Assembly: GCA_003213955.1 (NCBI GenBank)
Contig: QCMG01000007.1
Coordinates: 1-64,000, forward strand
Length of the DNA stretch: 64,000 nucleotides
Origin: Prochlorococcus sp. AG-418-M08
GTDB lineage: Bacteria; Cyanobacteriota; Cyanobacteriia; PCC-6307; Cyanobiaceae
Reading direction: 5' to 3'
Shown here: in pieces, positions 53,138 to 64,000 of the stretch
Layout of the letters: every line of letters begins with the position of its first letter
Numbering within the stretch: the first letter of the stretch is position 1
Notes under the pieces: model-generated
Databases searched by the model: none
Seen by the model: the letters and a program-made list of their open reading frames with translations, nothing else
Told to the model about the DNA's origin: nothing
Translations under genes and position numbers: made by a program

Positions 53138-54353
53138 TTAATTTGTTTTTCTTAGGGAAATTTGAAGGAGAATCATATCCTAAATTTATTTGATTATTTA
53201 CCCATTGTGTATCAGGGTCAAACATAAGCCATCTTTTACTGCCGAGAGATAATTCCTCTTGAGTTATACCTAATAAATTAGACGGGCTAAAACTTAAATA
53301 TTTCCATAGCTTTGAAACCGGCCAAGATCTTTTATTTATGAATTCTTCCCACAATAATGGTAAAACTAATTCAAAAGAGCTAATTCCAACTGATCTATCA
53401 TTAACTGGAATAAAGGTATCTTCATCATTAAATGCAATTGAGTTTACTGCAATAGCGTTAATTAAATCTTTTTCTAAACACTTTATTAAAAATTCTCTAT
53501 TTCCCTGAGAGCCTAAAGGGGGGTCTACTTTCCAACCAATATCATCTAATTCTAGATTATTTGTATCTGCTATCAAGCTCCACCAACTTATTGTTGTTGA
53601 AATTGGGATGCTTTGCTTTTCTATTTCTTTGAGAGAATTGGAATCTGCAATGTTTTTTATTACTATATTTTTACTTGGGAAAAGATTCTTTATTAATAGG
53701 ATATTTTTAACTTCAGAAAGTTCATTATTATTATCGATAACGTAAAATCCTGATTGAAGTGATTTTAGATCTTTATTTACAAATCCCTTTTGAGCTAAAG
53801 TTTTTTTAGTTAAAGAAAATATTATTGGAAATGATTTTACTGTGTCTAAAGAAAGACCTTTAAAAATAATTGGCGAATCAAAAAAATTACTAGTATGGAG
53901 ACCTATGCAACCTGATTTTAAAAGTTCATCGTGAGGAGAAAGATGTATGCCTTCATCATTTAAACTAAAACTTCCCCAAAAATAAATATTCAAATCAAAT
54001 TCATTATTTATTTGAAAGGGTATTTTTTCAGGCTTATCTCTCCAAATGTCGCTATTGGGAAGAAAGGCAATTACTCCAAAACCTGATTTTTTTGCTCTAA
54101 ACTTTAAATTCTCTAAGTTATCATCAAACCCTGTTAAAGGATTTTTTAAAAATGAGTGACTATCTACCAACATTGGCGCAACTAATTTATTACCAGATTT
54201 AGAAATTGGAATATTCTTTTTAAATGCTTCTTTTTTAGCCGCATCTCCAAATGCTTCTATTTTGCCATCAATAATTAACAAATTATCTTTGCAAACTTCA
54301 ATATTTGGTCCCATTAAAATGTTTATATTTTCAAAAAAAAATGTTTTCCCCAT
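53100..54353 (-). CDS. Dihydroorotase-like protein without canonical metal ligands
   Basis: Amidohydrolase-like layout: VDSHSFLKNP, VDPPLGSQGNREFL, AVNSIAFNDED. Confidence 0.75.
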   Translation of the reverse strand: MGKTFFFENINILMGPNIEVCKDNLLIIDGKIEAFGDAAKKEAFKKNIPISKSGNKLVAPMLVDSHSFLKNPLTGFDDNLENLKFRAKKSGFGVIAFLPNSDIWRDKPEKIPFQINNEFDLNIYFWGSFSLNDEGIHLSPHDELLKSGCIGLHTSNFFDSPIIFKGLSLDTVKSFPIIFSLTKKTLAQKGFVNKDLKSLQSGFYVIDNNNELSEVKNILLIKNLFPSKNIVIKNIADSNSLKEIEKQSIPISTTISWWSLIADTNNLELDDIGWKVDPPLGSQGNREFLIKCLEKDLINAIAVNSIAFNDEDTFIPVNDRSVGISSFELVLPLLWEEFINKRSWPVSKLWKYLSFSPSNLLGITQEELSLGSKRWLMFDPDTQWVNNQINLGYDSPSNFPKKNKLIKGKVIHVGLDF

Positions 54354-54355
54354 TT

Positions 54356-55684
54356 TTAAAGAGCACCTGTTGCCGTTGAATCTAGTACTCCCCCAAGATG
54401 AGTGGTTATATTAAGTGCACTAATTACATTATCTTTTTGGGGGTCATCAAAAAGATCAATAATGGTTATTCCTCCATTACCTTGTTTTATCATCCAGATG
54501 TTGGAATAATCAATTTCTAATATGTTACAAATAAGAGTTTTATTGACTGCATCATGTGCCACCAACAATGTTAAATCTTTATTCTTTTGAGTTAAACAAA
54601 TTTCTTCCCAAGCCTTAACTGATCTTTTAGATACTTCTCCAATACACTCTCCCTCTGGCATTATTACCTCTTCAGGTTTTTCATGCCAATTTTTTAGTAA
54701 TTCAGGCCAGCTTTCCTTAATTTCATTTTCTAGTTTGCCCTCCCATAATCCATGACTAATCTCTACAAGTTTTTCAATTTTTTTTATTTCTATATCGGGC
54801 TTATTTTGAAGAATTATTTTAGCTGTTTCATAAGGTCTATCCATTGAACTGGAAAAAGCCTTGTTGAAATTAATTTCATTTAAATATTTAGAAGCTTTTT
54901 TCGCTTGATCTTTCCCATTATTGTTTAATGGGATATTAATTTGTCCTTGGAATCTTCCTTCTTTATTCCAATTAGTTTCACCATGCCTTATGAGGAATAT
55001 TCTTGAGTCTCCAATCTGATCAGGTATTTTCTTATTAATATGAGAAGTTTGGTTCAAACATTCGACCTGTGTTTTATATGAATCTCCTTGCTTTAGAATA
55101 TTAATGATTGAGAAAGAAGCGTTATCTAACTTTATTTTTCTAAAACCTTTTTTAGGTCTCCCAATTAATGAGAGAATTAAACATCTAAGAATTGCATTGT
55201 GACCAATAACTAAAATATTTGCTTCATTTTTATCTAAATATATTTTTAAAATATTTTTAATAAATTTATTTGCCTGGCAATATAGATCTTGAATTGGTTG
55301 ATAAGTTAAATTATCACTATCTTCTAACTTTAAATTTTCAGGATCATTTTTCCAAAGGAGATAATTTTCTGGATATTTATTTTTTATTTCATTAATAGTT
55401 AAACCAGACCATTTACTAAGATCCACCTCTAGTAAATTTTCGTCATAAACAATTTTATTTTCTCCTTTTAAGTTTTTTTGAATTGTCTTTGCCGTCTCTG
55501 CTGCCCTTATAAGTGGAGATGAATAGATTTTGTCAAAATTTATATTGGATAATGCCTCCCCCGACTTTGATGCCTGTTCATAACCTTTATCAGTTAGAAA
55601 TGAATCATCTGTCCTACCTTGAATCAAGCCTTTTTCATTAAAAGTGCTAAGCCCGTGCCTAACTAAAACTAATCTAACGCTCAT
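54356..55684 (-). CDS. Two-domain histidine phosphatase / phosphoglycerate mutase-like
   Basis: Two RHG sites: VLVRHGLSTFNEKGLIQG and FLIRHGETNWNKEGRFQG. Confidence 0.93.
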   Translation of the reverse strand: MSVRLVLVRHGLSTFNEKGLIQGRTDDSFLTDKGYEQASKSGEALSNINFDKIYSSPLIRAAETAKTIQKNLKGENKIVYDENLLEVDLSKWSGLTINEIKNKYPENYLLWKNDPENLKLEDSDNLTYQPIQDLYCQANKFIKNILKIYLDKNEANILVIGHNAILRCLILSLIGRPKKGFRKIKLDNASFSIINILKQGDSYKTQVECLNQTSHINKKIPDQIGDSRIFLIRHGETNWNKEGRFQGQINIPLNNNGKDQAKKASKYLNEINFNKAFSSSMDRPYETAKIILQNKPDIEIKKIEKLVEISHGLWEGKLENEIKESWPELLKNWHEKPEEVIMPEGECIGEVSKRSVKAWEEICLTQKNKDLTLLVAHDAVNKTLICNILEIDYSNIWMIKQGNGGITIIDLFDDPQKDNVISALNITTHLGGVLDSTATGAL

Positions 55685-55804
55685 TAATATGAATTATAGA
55701 ATAATAATATTTTAATCATCTCATGGCGTGATAAGAATAGATATATGATCATTAGATATTTCAATGAAAACTAAATTTGATTTAATATTTTATTATCAAA
55801 ATTT

Positions 55805-57160
55805 ATGAATAAAAATATTTCAAAGACAAAATTATTATTGGCTATTTTTTCTTTAATAATAACTTTTTTTGTCTGGCAACAAGGACTTCGGGATAGTCTT
55901 AATAGACCATCCGTTGGCTTTGATATAAGTCAAAAAGAAAATGAAATTGCAGAATTAGCTTTGCCTGCAATACCAATAAAATTCAAAAACCTTATTGTAA
56001 ATGATCCAATTGAAAAAATTAAGACTTCACTTTCTGAGATTTCTTTTGATGAATTAACAGAAAGAAATAAATTAATTTGGATAATTTCTTTTAAGAATAA
56101 TGAAATAGACATTAATAATGAATACCTTAATAGCTTTGATAATGAGAACTATAGATTGTTAGTAGAAAATTTAAAGAAAAGTAGTGTTGATAATCCATAT
56201 AAAATCGACAATTATTTACTCGACATGTTCAAAGATGATAGATTTCTTTACCACTTGTTGTGTAAAAAATTTAATTTTGATGAAAGTCAATTGATAACAA
56301 AAGCATTTTCAAAAAAAATGTTTTTAAAAATAATAGCTATCAGATTAATACCTTTATTAACTCTATTAACGGGCTCTTTATTAGTCTTAAGAACATTATG
56401 GAGTGTTATATCTTCAAGAAAAATTGAATGGAAAGAATTCACACCCCTAGATTTAGATTTATTAGATATGGTTTTGTTGATTTCAGGAGGATTTGTTGTA
56501 TTAGGAGAAGTGATTTCCCCACTGTTTTCAATCACTTTAGTTGAATTGGTTGCCTCTAATCTATCAAGTGACTTGACACAATCATTAAAAATATTTATTG
56601 GATATCTATTTATGGCAATTCCTCCTTTATTGATTATTTATTACCAAATAAAGTCTTTTGATAATCAATTTATTTTAAAAAAGGATTATTTTCAATTCAA
56701 CTTTTTACCTTACAAAGAATCAATATTTAAAGGTCTCAAAGGTTTTTTAATGATAATACCTTTTGTTTTGTTGGTGTCATTAATTATGAATCTTTTAATT
56801 GAAAATCAAAATGGGAGTAATCCTTTACTTGAGATTGTTTTAAATAATAATAATTACTATTCATTTATTCTTTTATTTATAACAACTACATTTCTAGCTC
56901 CATTATTTGAAGAAGTTATTTTTCGTGGAGTTTTATTGCCAGTTTTATCAAGAAAATTTGGAACAATTTTAGGAATTACAATTTCTGCTTTTATTTTTGC
57001 CTTAGCTCATTTGAGTATAAGCGAAATGCCCCCATTATTTACTTTAGGGATTGGATTAGGAATCACAAGACTTATTTCAGGAAGATTGTCGTCTTCAGTG
57101 GTTATGCATTCATTATGGAATGGAATGACTTTTTTGAATTTGTTCTTGTTGAGAACATAA
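55805..57160 (+). CDS. CPBP-family intramembrane metalloprotease
   Basis: FEEVIFRGVLLPVL, FALAHLS, HSLWNG. Confidence 0.93.
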   Translation: MNKNISKTKLLLAIFSLIITFFVWQQGLRDSLNRPSVGFDISQKENEIAELALPAIPIKFKNLIVNDPIEKIKTSLSEISFDELTERNKLIWIISFKNNEIDINNEYLNSFDNENYRLLVENLKKSSVDNPYKIDNYLLDMFKDDRFLYHLLCKKFNFDESQLITKAFSKKMFLKIIAIRLIPLLTLLTGSLLVLRTLWSVISSRKIEWKEFTPLDLDLLDMVLLISGGFVVLGEVISPLFSITLVELVASNLSSDLTQSLKIFIGYLFMAIPPLLIIYYQIKSFDNQFILKKDYFQFNFLPYKESIFKGLKGFLMIIPFVLLVSLIMNLLIENQNGSNPLLEIVLNNNNYYSFILLFITTTFLAPLFEEVIFRGVLLPVLSRKFGTILGITISAFIFALAHLSISEMPPLFTLGIGLGITRLISGRLSSSVVMHSLWNGMTFLNLFLLRT

Positions 57161-57245
57161 AGATTGAGATCTATCACTTGCGTAATAATTTAAAAAATGT
57201 TTTCTTGATGCATAACACTTTTTATATTTCTAATAATACTTAGAG

Positions 57246-57677
57246 ATGAATATATTAGAGAATGAAAAATTTTTAAACAAAAATTTTTACAAGATTAATA
57301 AAGTAAATTCAAACAAAATATCCTTATTTAATTTAAAATTCATCCATAAAATATTTAATAGCTTAAATTTCTCATTACTCGTTTTAATTGTCATTTTGTC
57401 TTTTCTTTCTTTTAATAGCCAGAAAAAATGGACTACTATATACAAAAATCTGGCTAAAACAAGATCAAATAATAATAATCTTATAGATTATATTTCTAAA
57501 ACCGAACAATTTTATATAGATGAAATTGAGTCTCTCAATATTTTGAAAAAAACAACTCCAAAAGATTTAATTTACCTTGATAAGCAAATTACTAAGCAGA
57601 AAAAAAATAAATTAATTAAAAGAATCAAATATATACAAGATGGATTTAAGGATAGTAAATATCAAAGAGGATACTGA
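57246..57677 (+). CDS. Putative FtsL-like divisome protein
   Basis: Short basic N-terminus, one TM, periplasmic coiled-coil-like region; stop overlaps ftsI start (TGATG). Confidence 0.6.
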   Translation: MNILENEKFLNKNFYKINKVNSNKISLFNLKFIHKIFNSLNFSLLVLIVILSFLSFNSQKKWTTIYKNLAKTRSNNNNLIDYISKTEQFYIDEIESLNILKKTTPKDLIYLDKQITKQKKNKLIKRIKYIQDGFKDSKYQRGY

Positions 57678-59428
57678 TGAAAAGACATAAAAAAATTATT
57701 AACCTCGTACCTCTTAAAGTTCAGAGATTTAGGATTACTTATATTTTTTTCTTAGTGTTAATTTTTGGACTTTTTTGTAGGCTTCTAAACCTCCAAGTTT
57801 TTAGTGCATCTGATTTACAAAGAAAAGCTAGATTAATACAATTTACTAAAAGTACTTCCTTAAATGGAAGAAGACCAATAGTTGATAGGAATAAAAGATT
57901 GATTGCTTATGATAAAACTCTATATAAATTATGGGCTCATCCCAAATACTTTAACTTTCCTGGGGATGCAAAAAACAGATTAAGAAGTATTGAAGAAGTG
58001 GTTAATAAATTGTCTCCAATTTTAAATGTAAAAGATGAATTCCTTATATCCAAGTTTGAGAATAAAATGATAGGTATTGAATTGCTAGATGAAATAACTG
58101 AGAATCAAGCAAAAAAGATCAAAAACCTACATATAAGTGGTCTGGATTTGGTTAAATATTCTCAAAGATATTATCCTCAAAGCAATTTATATTCAAATCT
58201 CATTGGTTTTGTTAATGATGAGAATAAAGGATCAGCGGGCTTAGAACTGCATTTGGATAGTCAAATCAAATTAATTAATAAAATTAATTTGGTAAAAAGA
58301 GGAGGCGATGGAACTCCTCTTCCCGATAATTCGGGCCCAAGAGATTTCATAAATGACTATGAGAGTTTAGGTTTAACAATTGATTCAAGATTGCAGAAAG
58401 CTTCTTTTAAAGCTTTAAGTAAACATGTAATGAAGTGGCAGGCAAAGAAAGGCTTTGCAATAGTTATGAATGTAAATAATGGTGAAATATTATCATTAGC
58501 TTCAACCCCATCTTATGATCCAAATAAATATTGGGAATATAATTCTGAAATCTTTAAAGGTTGGTATTCTCAAGATTTATTTGAACCTGGCTCAACTTTT
58601 AAACCGATAAATCTAGCTTTAGCATTGGAAGAAAAAGTAATTCAAGAAGATGGTTTAGTTGAAGACATTGGGAAGATTAATGTTGGAGGATGGACTCTTT
58701 CTAATTGGGATAAAAAGGGAAATGGATATATTAATTATCCAAAAGTTTTACAAGTTTCAAGTAATGTTGGCATGGTAAAAATAATGCAAAATTTGCCTCC
58801 TAAAATTTATTGGGATTGGCTTAATAAATTAGGAATTAGTAAAAACTTAGAGACAGATTTATTCGAATCTACGGCAGGTCAATTAAAGTCAAAAGATATT
58901 TTTGTTAGTCAGTCAATTGAGCCGGCAGTGGCTTCTTTTGGAAAAGGATTTTCCATTTCGCCATTAAAATTAGCCCAGCTTCATGCTGTTCTAGCTAATG
59001 GAGGGGTTGAAGTAATTCCACATGTGACTTTAAAATACAAAGAACATCTTAAAAATAATTCTCAAGAAGAAATTTTTTCTGATGAAGTTTCGAGAATTAT
59101 TCTTAAATGGATGGAAAGTGTCGTTGAAAACGGCAGTGGAGTTGGAGCAAAAATTGAGGGATATAGAATTGGGGGGAAAACTGGAACCTCTCTAAAGGCT
59201 ATAAATGGAAGATATACAAGTAAGAAGGTTTGCAGTTTTGTAGCTACTTTCCCTATAAATAATCCTAAGTATGTTGTCCTTGTTGTTATTGATGAACCTT
59301 CCAAAGGGTACGCTTATGGTTCAACTGTTGCTGTGCCTGTTGCAAAAGAAATTATGGAAAGTCTAATTGTTATTGAAAAGATACCGCCACAAAATGAAAA
59401 GAACAGATTAATTGTTAAAAAACCCTGA
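57677..59428 (+). CDS. ftsI: Peptidoglycan transpeptidase FtsI (PBP2x/3 type)
   Basis: EPGSTFKPINLALALE (SxxK), SSNVGMVKI (SxN), GGKTGTSLK (KTG). Confidence 0.95.
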   Translation: MKRHKKIINLVPLKVQRFRITYIFFLVLIFGLFCRLLNLQVFSASDLQRKARLIQFTKSTSLNGRRPIVDRNKRLIAYDKTLYKLWAHPKYFNFPGDAKNRLRSIEEVVNKLSPILNVKDEFLISKFENKMIGIELLDEITENQAKKIKNLHISGLDLVKYSQRYYPQSNLYSNLIGFVNDENKGSAGLELHLDSQIKLINKINLVKRGGDGTPLPDNSGPRDFINDYESLGLTIDSRLQKASFKALSKHVMKWQAKKGFAIVMNVNNGEILSLASTPSYDPNKYWEYNSEIFKGWYSQDLFEPGSTFKPINLALALEEKVIQEDGLVEDIGKINVGGWTLSNWDKKGNGYINYPKVLQVSSNVGMVKIMQNLPPKIYWDWLNKLGISKNLETDLFESTAGQLKSKDIFVSQSIEPAVASFGKGFSISPLKLAQLHAVLANGGVEVIPHVTLKYKEHLKNNSQEEIFSDEVSRIILKWMESVVENGSGVGAKIEGYRIGGKTGTSLKAINGRYTSKKVCSFVATFPINNPKYVVLVVIDEPSKGYAYGSTVAVPVAKEIMESLIVIEKIPPQNEKNRLIVKKP

Positions 59429-59512
59429 AATTATAAGATTTATTAGTAAAAAAGTTCATTATTTGATGAATTCATTTGTAATAGAGGCTAACGTAAAGAT
59501 AAATATGAAAAT

Positions 59513-60520
59513 ATGGAAATGAAATCAATTTTAGAACAATTATCTTCTATTACTGTAGTTGTTGCTGATACTGGAGATTTAGATGCAATTAAAAAGTTTC
59601 AACCCAGAGATGCTACTACTAATCCTTCTTTAATATTAGCAGCGGCAAAGAATCCTGATTATGTAAAGTTAATAGACCAAGCTCTTGAAAGTTCAAGAAA
59701 ATCCTTGCCTAAAGGATATTCTAAAAGTGAATTAATAAAAGAAGCTATTGATCAGGTATCAGTATTTTTTGGTAAGGAAATTCTTAATCTTATTTCTGGA
59801 AGAGTATCGACAGAAGTTGATGCAAGACTTAGTTTTGATACCGAAGCCACAGTTACTAAAGCGAGAAAGTTAATAAATCACTATGAAAGTTTTGGGATAG
59901 GCAAAGAAAGAATTTTGATTAAGATCGCTTCAACCTGGGAAGGAATTAAAGCAGCTGAAATTCTGGAAAAAGAAGGTATTAAATGTAATTTAACTTTACT
60001 ATTTAATTTCTGCCAAGCTGTAGCCTGTGCAAATGCAAAAATCACTTTAATCTCACCTTTTGTTGGGCGAATATTGGATTGGCATAAAGCAAAAACAGGT
60101 AAAGATAATTTTTTAGGGCATGAAGACCCAGGTGTTATTTCCGTAACCAAAATCTATAATTATTTTAAAGAAAAAGGATTTAAAACTGAAGTAATGGGTG
60201 CAAGCTTTAGAAATGTTGATGAAATAAAGGAATTAGCAGGATGTGATCTTCTAACTATAGCGCCCAAATTTTTAGATGAACTCAGTAGAGAAAAGGGGCA
60301 ATTAATCAAAAAATTAGATGAAAATATTCAGTCAGAGAGTTCTATTGACTATAAATTTGATGAGAAAGACTTCAGATTAAGTATGTTAGAAGATCAGATG
60401 GCAAGTGAGAAACTAAGTGAGGGAATAACAGGTTTTAGCAAAGCAATAGAAGAATTAGAAGAGTTGTTATATAAAAGATTTTCGGAAATTAATAATCATA
60501 ATTTAATTTCAGCAACTTAG
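59513..60520 (+). CDS. tal: Transaldolase
   Basis: [37 protein letters not shown]-like [15 protein letters not shown]. Confidence 0.96.
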   Translation: MEMKSILEQLSSITVVVADTGDLDAIKKFQPRDATTNPSLILAAAKNPDYVKLIDQALESSRKSLPKGYSKSELIKEAIDQVSVFFGKEILNLISGRVSTEVDARLSFDTEATVTKARKLINHYESFGIGKERILIKIASTWEGIKAAEILEKEGIKCNLTLLFNFCQAVACANAKITLISPFVGRILDWHKAKTGKDNFLGHEDPGVISVTKIYNYFKEKGFKTEVMGASFRNVDEIKELAGCDLLTIAPKFLDELSREKGQLIKKLDENIQSESSIDYKFDEKDFRLSMLEDQMASEKLSEGITGFSKAIEELEELLYKRFSEINNHNLISAT

Positions 60521-60544
60521 GTTTAATAGATGTTATGTGATAAT

Positions 60545-61678
60545 TTAACCTTCGTTTTTGGTTATAAGTCTCTTTATAACTCTTTTCGCGATATCTTCAT
60601 AACTCATTTGACCGGATAATATTTGAGCAATTCGTTTTGGAGCTGTTTTTCGTTTAACTCCTAATTGATAGCCAGTTTTTGGGAATCTATAAAAGATTTG
60701 TGCAATTCTCTTTCCCCATGCCATAGACCTCCCCCACTCATTATTCATAGTTGTTGAATAATTATTTAAATCATTTTTTTTACTAGATAAACATTGGTCG
60801 ATACTTTCGGCTGCATAATAACTACTAATTAAAGAAGGCCTAATCCCTTCAGCTAAAAAAGGATCGCAAAGGGATGCCGCGTCCCCCACCGCGATTACTC
60901 TATCCCCATTAAGTTTGTGTGCACCATTCCAAATTCTTAATTTTTTATGAACTACATTAAAAGATAAATCTTCAAATCCGAAACTTCTTATAACTTTATT
61001 ATTAAGGGCTTCATCTTCTAAAAGCTTATTATTTATAAAAGTTCCTAAGCCAATATTGACACTGTCTTTTAATGGGAAGGCCCAAGCAAAACCATACTTA
61101 ACGAAACCAAACTCAAATCTAACTGAATCCTTGGGAATATTACCTAAACCTTTTAACCTTAAAGCTATAGTATTGGCAAATTTTGGCTTTCTTGGACCAA
61201 GTTTAAAATAGTCTGCCCATTTTGATTGTGAACCGTCAGCGATAATAAGAAATTTAGACTTATAAGTAGCTTTATTACTACATTTTATTATCCAGTTTTT
61301 ATTTTGAGATATTATTTTTTCAACTTGCACTGGTCTAAGTATTTTACTTCCATATTTAAGAGCTTCATCTAGTAATAATTTATCTAATTTTTCTCTTCTA
61401 ATTATCCAAAAAGGTGATTCACCAGTGAGATCCGCTACAACATCATCAGATGATTCCCATCTAAATTCAACGTTCCTGATTTTTGATTCAATAGCTTGAT
61501 CAATATTTAATGGCAGAAATTTTTTCATTGAGGATGCCATCCCTCCAGCACATGGCTTAATATTTCCTAGTGCTTCTTTTTCTATAATTAAAACTGAATA
61601 ACCTTTTTTTGATAGGTTAAGAGCTGTCGAAGAACCAGATAGACCGCCGCCAATTATTATAGTGTCAAATTCCTTCAC
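60545..61678 (-). CDS. FAD-dependent geranylgeranyl reductase-family oxidoreductase
   Basis: [47 protein letters not shown]. Confidence 0.88.
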   Translation of the reverse strand: MKEFDTIIIGGGLSGSSTALNLSKKGYSVLIIEKEALGNIKPCAGGMASSMKKFLPLNIDQAIESKIRNVEFRWESSDDVVADLTGESPFWIIRREKLDKLLLDEALKYGSKILRPVQVEKIISQNKNWIIKCSNKATYKSKFLIIADGSQSKWADYFKLGPRKPKFANTIALRLKGLGNIPKDSVRFEFGFVKYGFAWAFPLKDSVNIGLGTFINNKLLEDEALNNKVIRSFGFEDLSFNVVHKKLRIWNGAHKLNGDRVIAVGDAASLCDPFLAEGIRPSLISSYYAAESIDQCLSSKKNDLNNYSTTMNNEWGRSMAWGKRIAQIFYRFPKTGYQLGVKRKTAPKRIAQILSGQMSYEDIAKRVIKRLITKNEG

Positions 61679-62223
61679 ACTTTGAGTATTTCTTTTTCTT
61701 TTTCAGATAATTTAGTTTCTATTAAAGAAATATATTTATCAGTTAATTTTTGTATTTCTGATTGATTATCCCTTGATTCATCTATAGATATTAAACCTTC
61801 CTTTTCATTTCTTTTCTCTTTATCAACTGCATCTCTTCTAATATTTCTGAGAGCTACTTTACCTTCCTCTGCATATTTGGAAGCCAATTTACAAAACTCT
61901 TTTCTTCTCTCTTCAGTTAATGGTGGTACATTTATTCTTATTACTTTTCCATCATTGTTAGGGGTAATACCTAAATCACTTATTGAGATTGCTTTTTCAA
62001 TAGCTTGTAAGCAGGAAGTATCAAATGGTTGTATTGAAATTGTTTGTGAATCGACAGTTGCTATTGATGCTAGAGATTTTATGGGAGTTTCTGCTCCATA
62101 ATATTCAACACTAATTCTGTCTAGTAACGATGCGTTAGCTCTCCCAGTCCTTATAGTATTGAAGTTTCTTTGAGTGGCTTCAACACTTTTATTCATATTT
62201 GATTGAATTTCTTGCTCTTTCAT
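61675..62223 (-). CDS. frr: Ribosome recycling factor
   Basis: [33 protein letters not shown]. Confidence 0.98.
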   Translation of the reverse strand: MKEQEIQSNMNKSVEATQRNFNTIRTGRANASLLDRISVEYYGAETPIKSLASIATVDSQTISIQPFDTSCLQAIEKAISISDLGITPNNDGKVIRINVPPLTEERRKEFCKLASKYAEEGKVALRNIRRDAVDKEKRNEKEGLISIDESRDNQSEIQKLTDKYISLIETKLSEKEKEILKV

Positions 62224-62251
62224 AATTAAAAATAAGTAATTTTAATAAGAT

Positions 62252-62956
62252 TTAACTTATTAGAGATCCTATAGACTCTCCTGCGACAGCTTTGGAGATA
62301 TTCCCTTTTTTGAAGATGTCAAATACTTTGATTGGAATATTATTATCTTTGCATAAAGCGATAGCAGTGCTGTCCATTACGGCTATTTCATCACTAAGAA
62401 CTTGTTGATAACTTAGAGAGGAGTACTTTTTTGCTTCATTAAACTTATTGGGATCACGATCATAAACTCCATCAACTTTAGTAGCTTTCATAACAACTTC
62501 AGCATTTATTTCGGCGGCCCTCAATGCTGCAGTAGTATCAGTCGTAAAAAATGGATTTCCACAGCCACCGCCAAAAACTACAACTCTGCCTTTCTCCAAA
62601 TGTCTCATTGCTCTTCTTCTAATATAGGGTTCAGCAATTTCTTGCATCTCTATTGCAGTTTGTACTCTTGTTTCTACTCCAACTCTTTCTAATCCATCTT
62701 GAAGGGAAATTGCATTCATAACTGTTGCTAACATTCCTACATAATCTGCTGTAGCTCTGTCCATACCATCAGCAGAACCCTTAAGGCCTCTGAATATATT
62801 CCCACCACCAACAACTATTGCAAGTTGAATGTTGTTTGCGATTACCTCTTTGACATCTTCAGCTATTGATTGGACTACAGCGGGGTCTATTCCATACGGT
62901 TTATCACCCATTAGTGCTTCGCCACTAAGCTTTAAAAGAACTCTTTTGTAAGTCAT
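62252..62956 (-). CDS. pyrH: Uridylate kinase
   Basis: [54 protein letters not shown]. Confidence 0.98.
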   Translation of the reverse strand: MTYKRVLLKLSGEALMGDKPYGIDPAVVQSIAEDVKEVIANNIQLAIVVGGGNIFRGLKGSADGMDRATADYVGMLATVMNAISLQDGLERVGVETRVQTAIEMQEIAEPYIRRRAMRHLEKGRVVVFGGGCGNPFFTTDTTAALRAAEINAEVVMKATKVDGVYDRDPNKFNEAKKYSSLSYQQVLSDEIAVMDSTAIALCKDNNIPIKVFDIFKKGNISKAVAGESIGSLIS

Positions 62957-63085
62957 TCAATAATCATACTTTTAAGACCTTAGCAAGTAAATATAAAGAA
63001 TTTCTTTTTTAATATGATATTGCTTGCGTCTTTAAACATTTCTCTATCAAATAATAAAAAATATAAATAAATTTGTTTAACTATT

Positions 63086-63781
63086 CTAAAATTCAATACA
63101 TTTTTGAGCTTTAATGCCTTGTTCTTTAAAAGGATGCTTAATTAATTTCATCTCTGTTACTAGATCTGCGTGACTAATTATTAATTCTGAAGCTCCTCTA
63201 CCCGTTAAAACAATATGATTTTTTCTATCTTTAAAACTTTGTATATATGTAACTATTTCTTTTGGAGAAATATATCCAAGTTTTGTTGCAATGTTAATTT
63301 CATCAAGGATTATCAGTTTATAATTTTGGTCTTTAATAAATGATTTGGCCAATTGCCAAGCTCCTTTAACTAATTTTTCATCTCTTACTCTATCTTGAGT
63401 TTCCCAAGTGAATCCCTCTCCTAAGGCATGCCAAGAAATATTTGGGGATAACATCTTGAGAGCTTTTTCTTCACCAGTAGTCCAACCACCCTTAATGAAT
63501 TGAATAATAGCCACTTTATGACCATGGCCAATGGTTCTTAAGGCCATACCAAGCGAGGCGGTTGTTTTACCTTTGCCATTACCTGTAAAGACTATTAATA
63601 AACCTTTTTTGGTTTTCCTTTCTTCTAATCTCTTTGATTGGACGATTTTTCTTTGTTGCATCCTTTTTTTATATAGGTTCTCATCAGTTTCAGGAGATAA
63701 TTTTCCTCCCATTCCAAGCTCTTTAGCTTGAAGATCAAGGCTAGTTGTTTTTCTGGAAGAGGTTTGTTTTTTCTCAGGCAT
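63086..63781 (-). CDS. cobO: Cob(I)yrinic acid a,c-diamide adenosyltransferase
   Basis: FTGNGKGKTTASLGMALR, GRGASELIISHADLVTEMKLIKHPF. Confidence 0.95.
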   Translation of the reverse strand: MPEKKQTSSRKTTSLDLQAKELGMGGKLSPETDENLYKKRMQQRKIVQSKRLEERKTKKGLLIVFTGNGKGKTTASLGMALRTIGHGHKVAIIQFIKGGWTTGEEKALKMLSPNISWHALGEGFTWETQDRVRDEKLVKGAWQLAKSFIKDQNYKLIILDEINIATKLGYISPKEIVTYIQSFKDRKNHIVLTGRGASELIISHADLVTEMKLIKHPFKEQGIKAQKCIEF

Positions 63782-63802
63782 AGAGGGAATTTATATTATT
63801 GA

Positions 63803-64000
63803 TTATAGGGATTTAAAATTTGGATTTTTATATTTTGAGAGAGCATTATTAACTGCTTGTTGTTGATCACGCTTTGTTATCCAATGATGATATGTTTGGG
63901 TATGTAGGCTAACGGAATGTCCCATCATTCTTGCTGCTACAGTATCAGGAAGATCATAAAAAATTGTCCTTACTGCCCAAGCATGCCTGAGGTCATAAGG
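63803..64000 (-). CDS. C-terminal end of a tyrosine recombinase / phage-type integrase, truncated by window edge
   Basis: Manual translation: PYDLRHAWAVRTIFYDLPDTVAARMMGHSVSLHTQTYHHWITKRDQQQAV...; RHAWA (R-H-x-x-[HW]), MGHS and Tyr motifs. Confidence 0.8.
   Translation of the reverse strand, partial: PYDLRHAWAVRTIFYDLPDTVAARMMGHSVSLHTQTYHHWITKRDQQQAVNNALSKYKNPNFKSL

Overview
The window looks like a gene-dense, AT-rich core segment of a high-light Prochlorococcus-type marine picocyanobacterium. This is inferred from low GC, psaF/psaJ, petA/petC, psb27, an Hli protein, a Ycf41-like SSB and other family-level similarities; no database search was run. About 70 protein genes, two tRNAs (Asp-GTC, Trp-CCA) and the unannotated 44-aa psaJ can be supported. 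There is no CRISPR array, rRNA operon, transposon or obvious defence island. The only mobile-element-like signal is the C-terminal end of a tyrosine recombinase cut off at the right edge. No grand new system is evident. Best leads: (1) two family I pyrophosphatases, of which the cyanobacterial-type copy has lost catalytic Asp67 and Tyr141 (E. coli numbering) while the other keeps them; (2) a dihydroorotase homologue without metal-binding motifs; (3) a PfkB kinase split at an A9 homopolymer (decay or slippage recoding); (4) an FtsL-like protein overlapping ftsI by 1 nt; (5) an 18-codon upstream ORF whose stop overlaps the priA start; (6) several long palindromes, including in the rpoD/priA intergenic region, downstream of rpoD, and upstream of a prohibitin gene; (7) an uncharacterised P-loop/DRTGG + Rossmann + YajQ gene string; (8) a CobW protein with a His-rich heptad array near larC.
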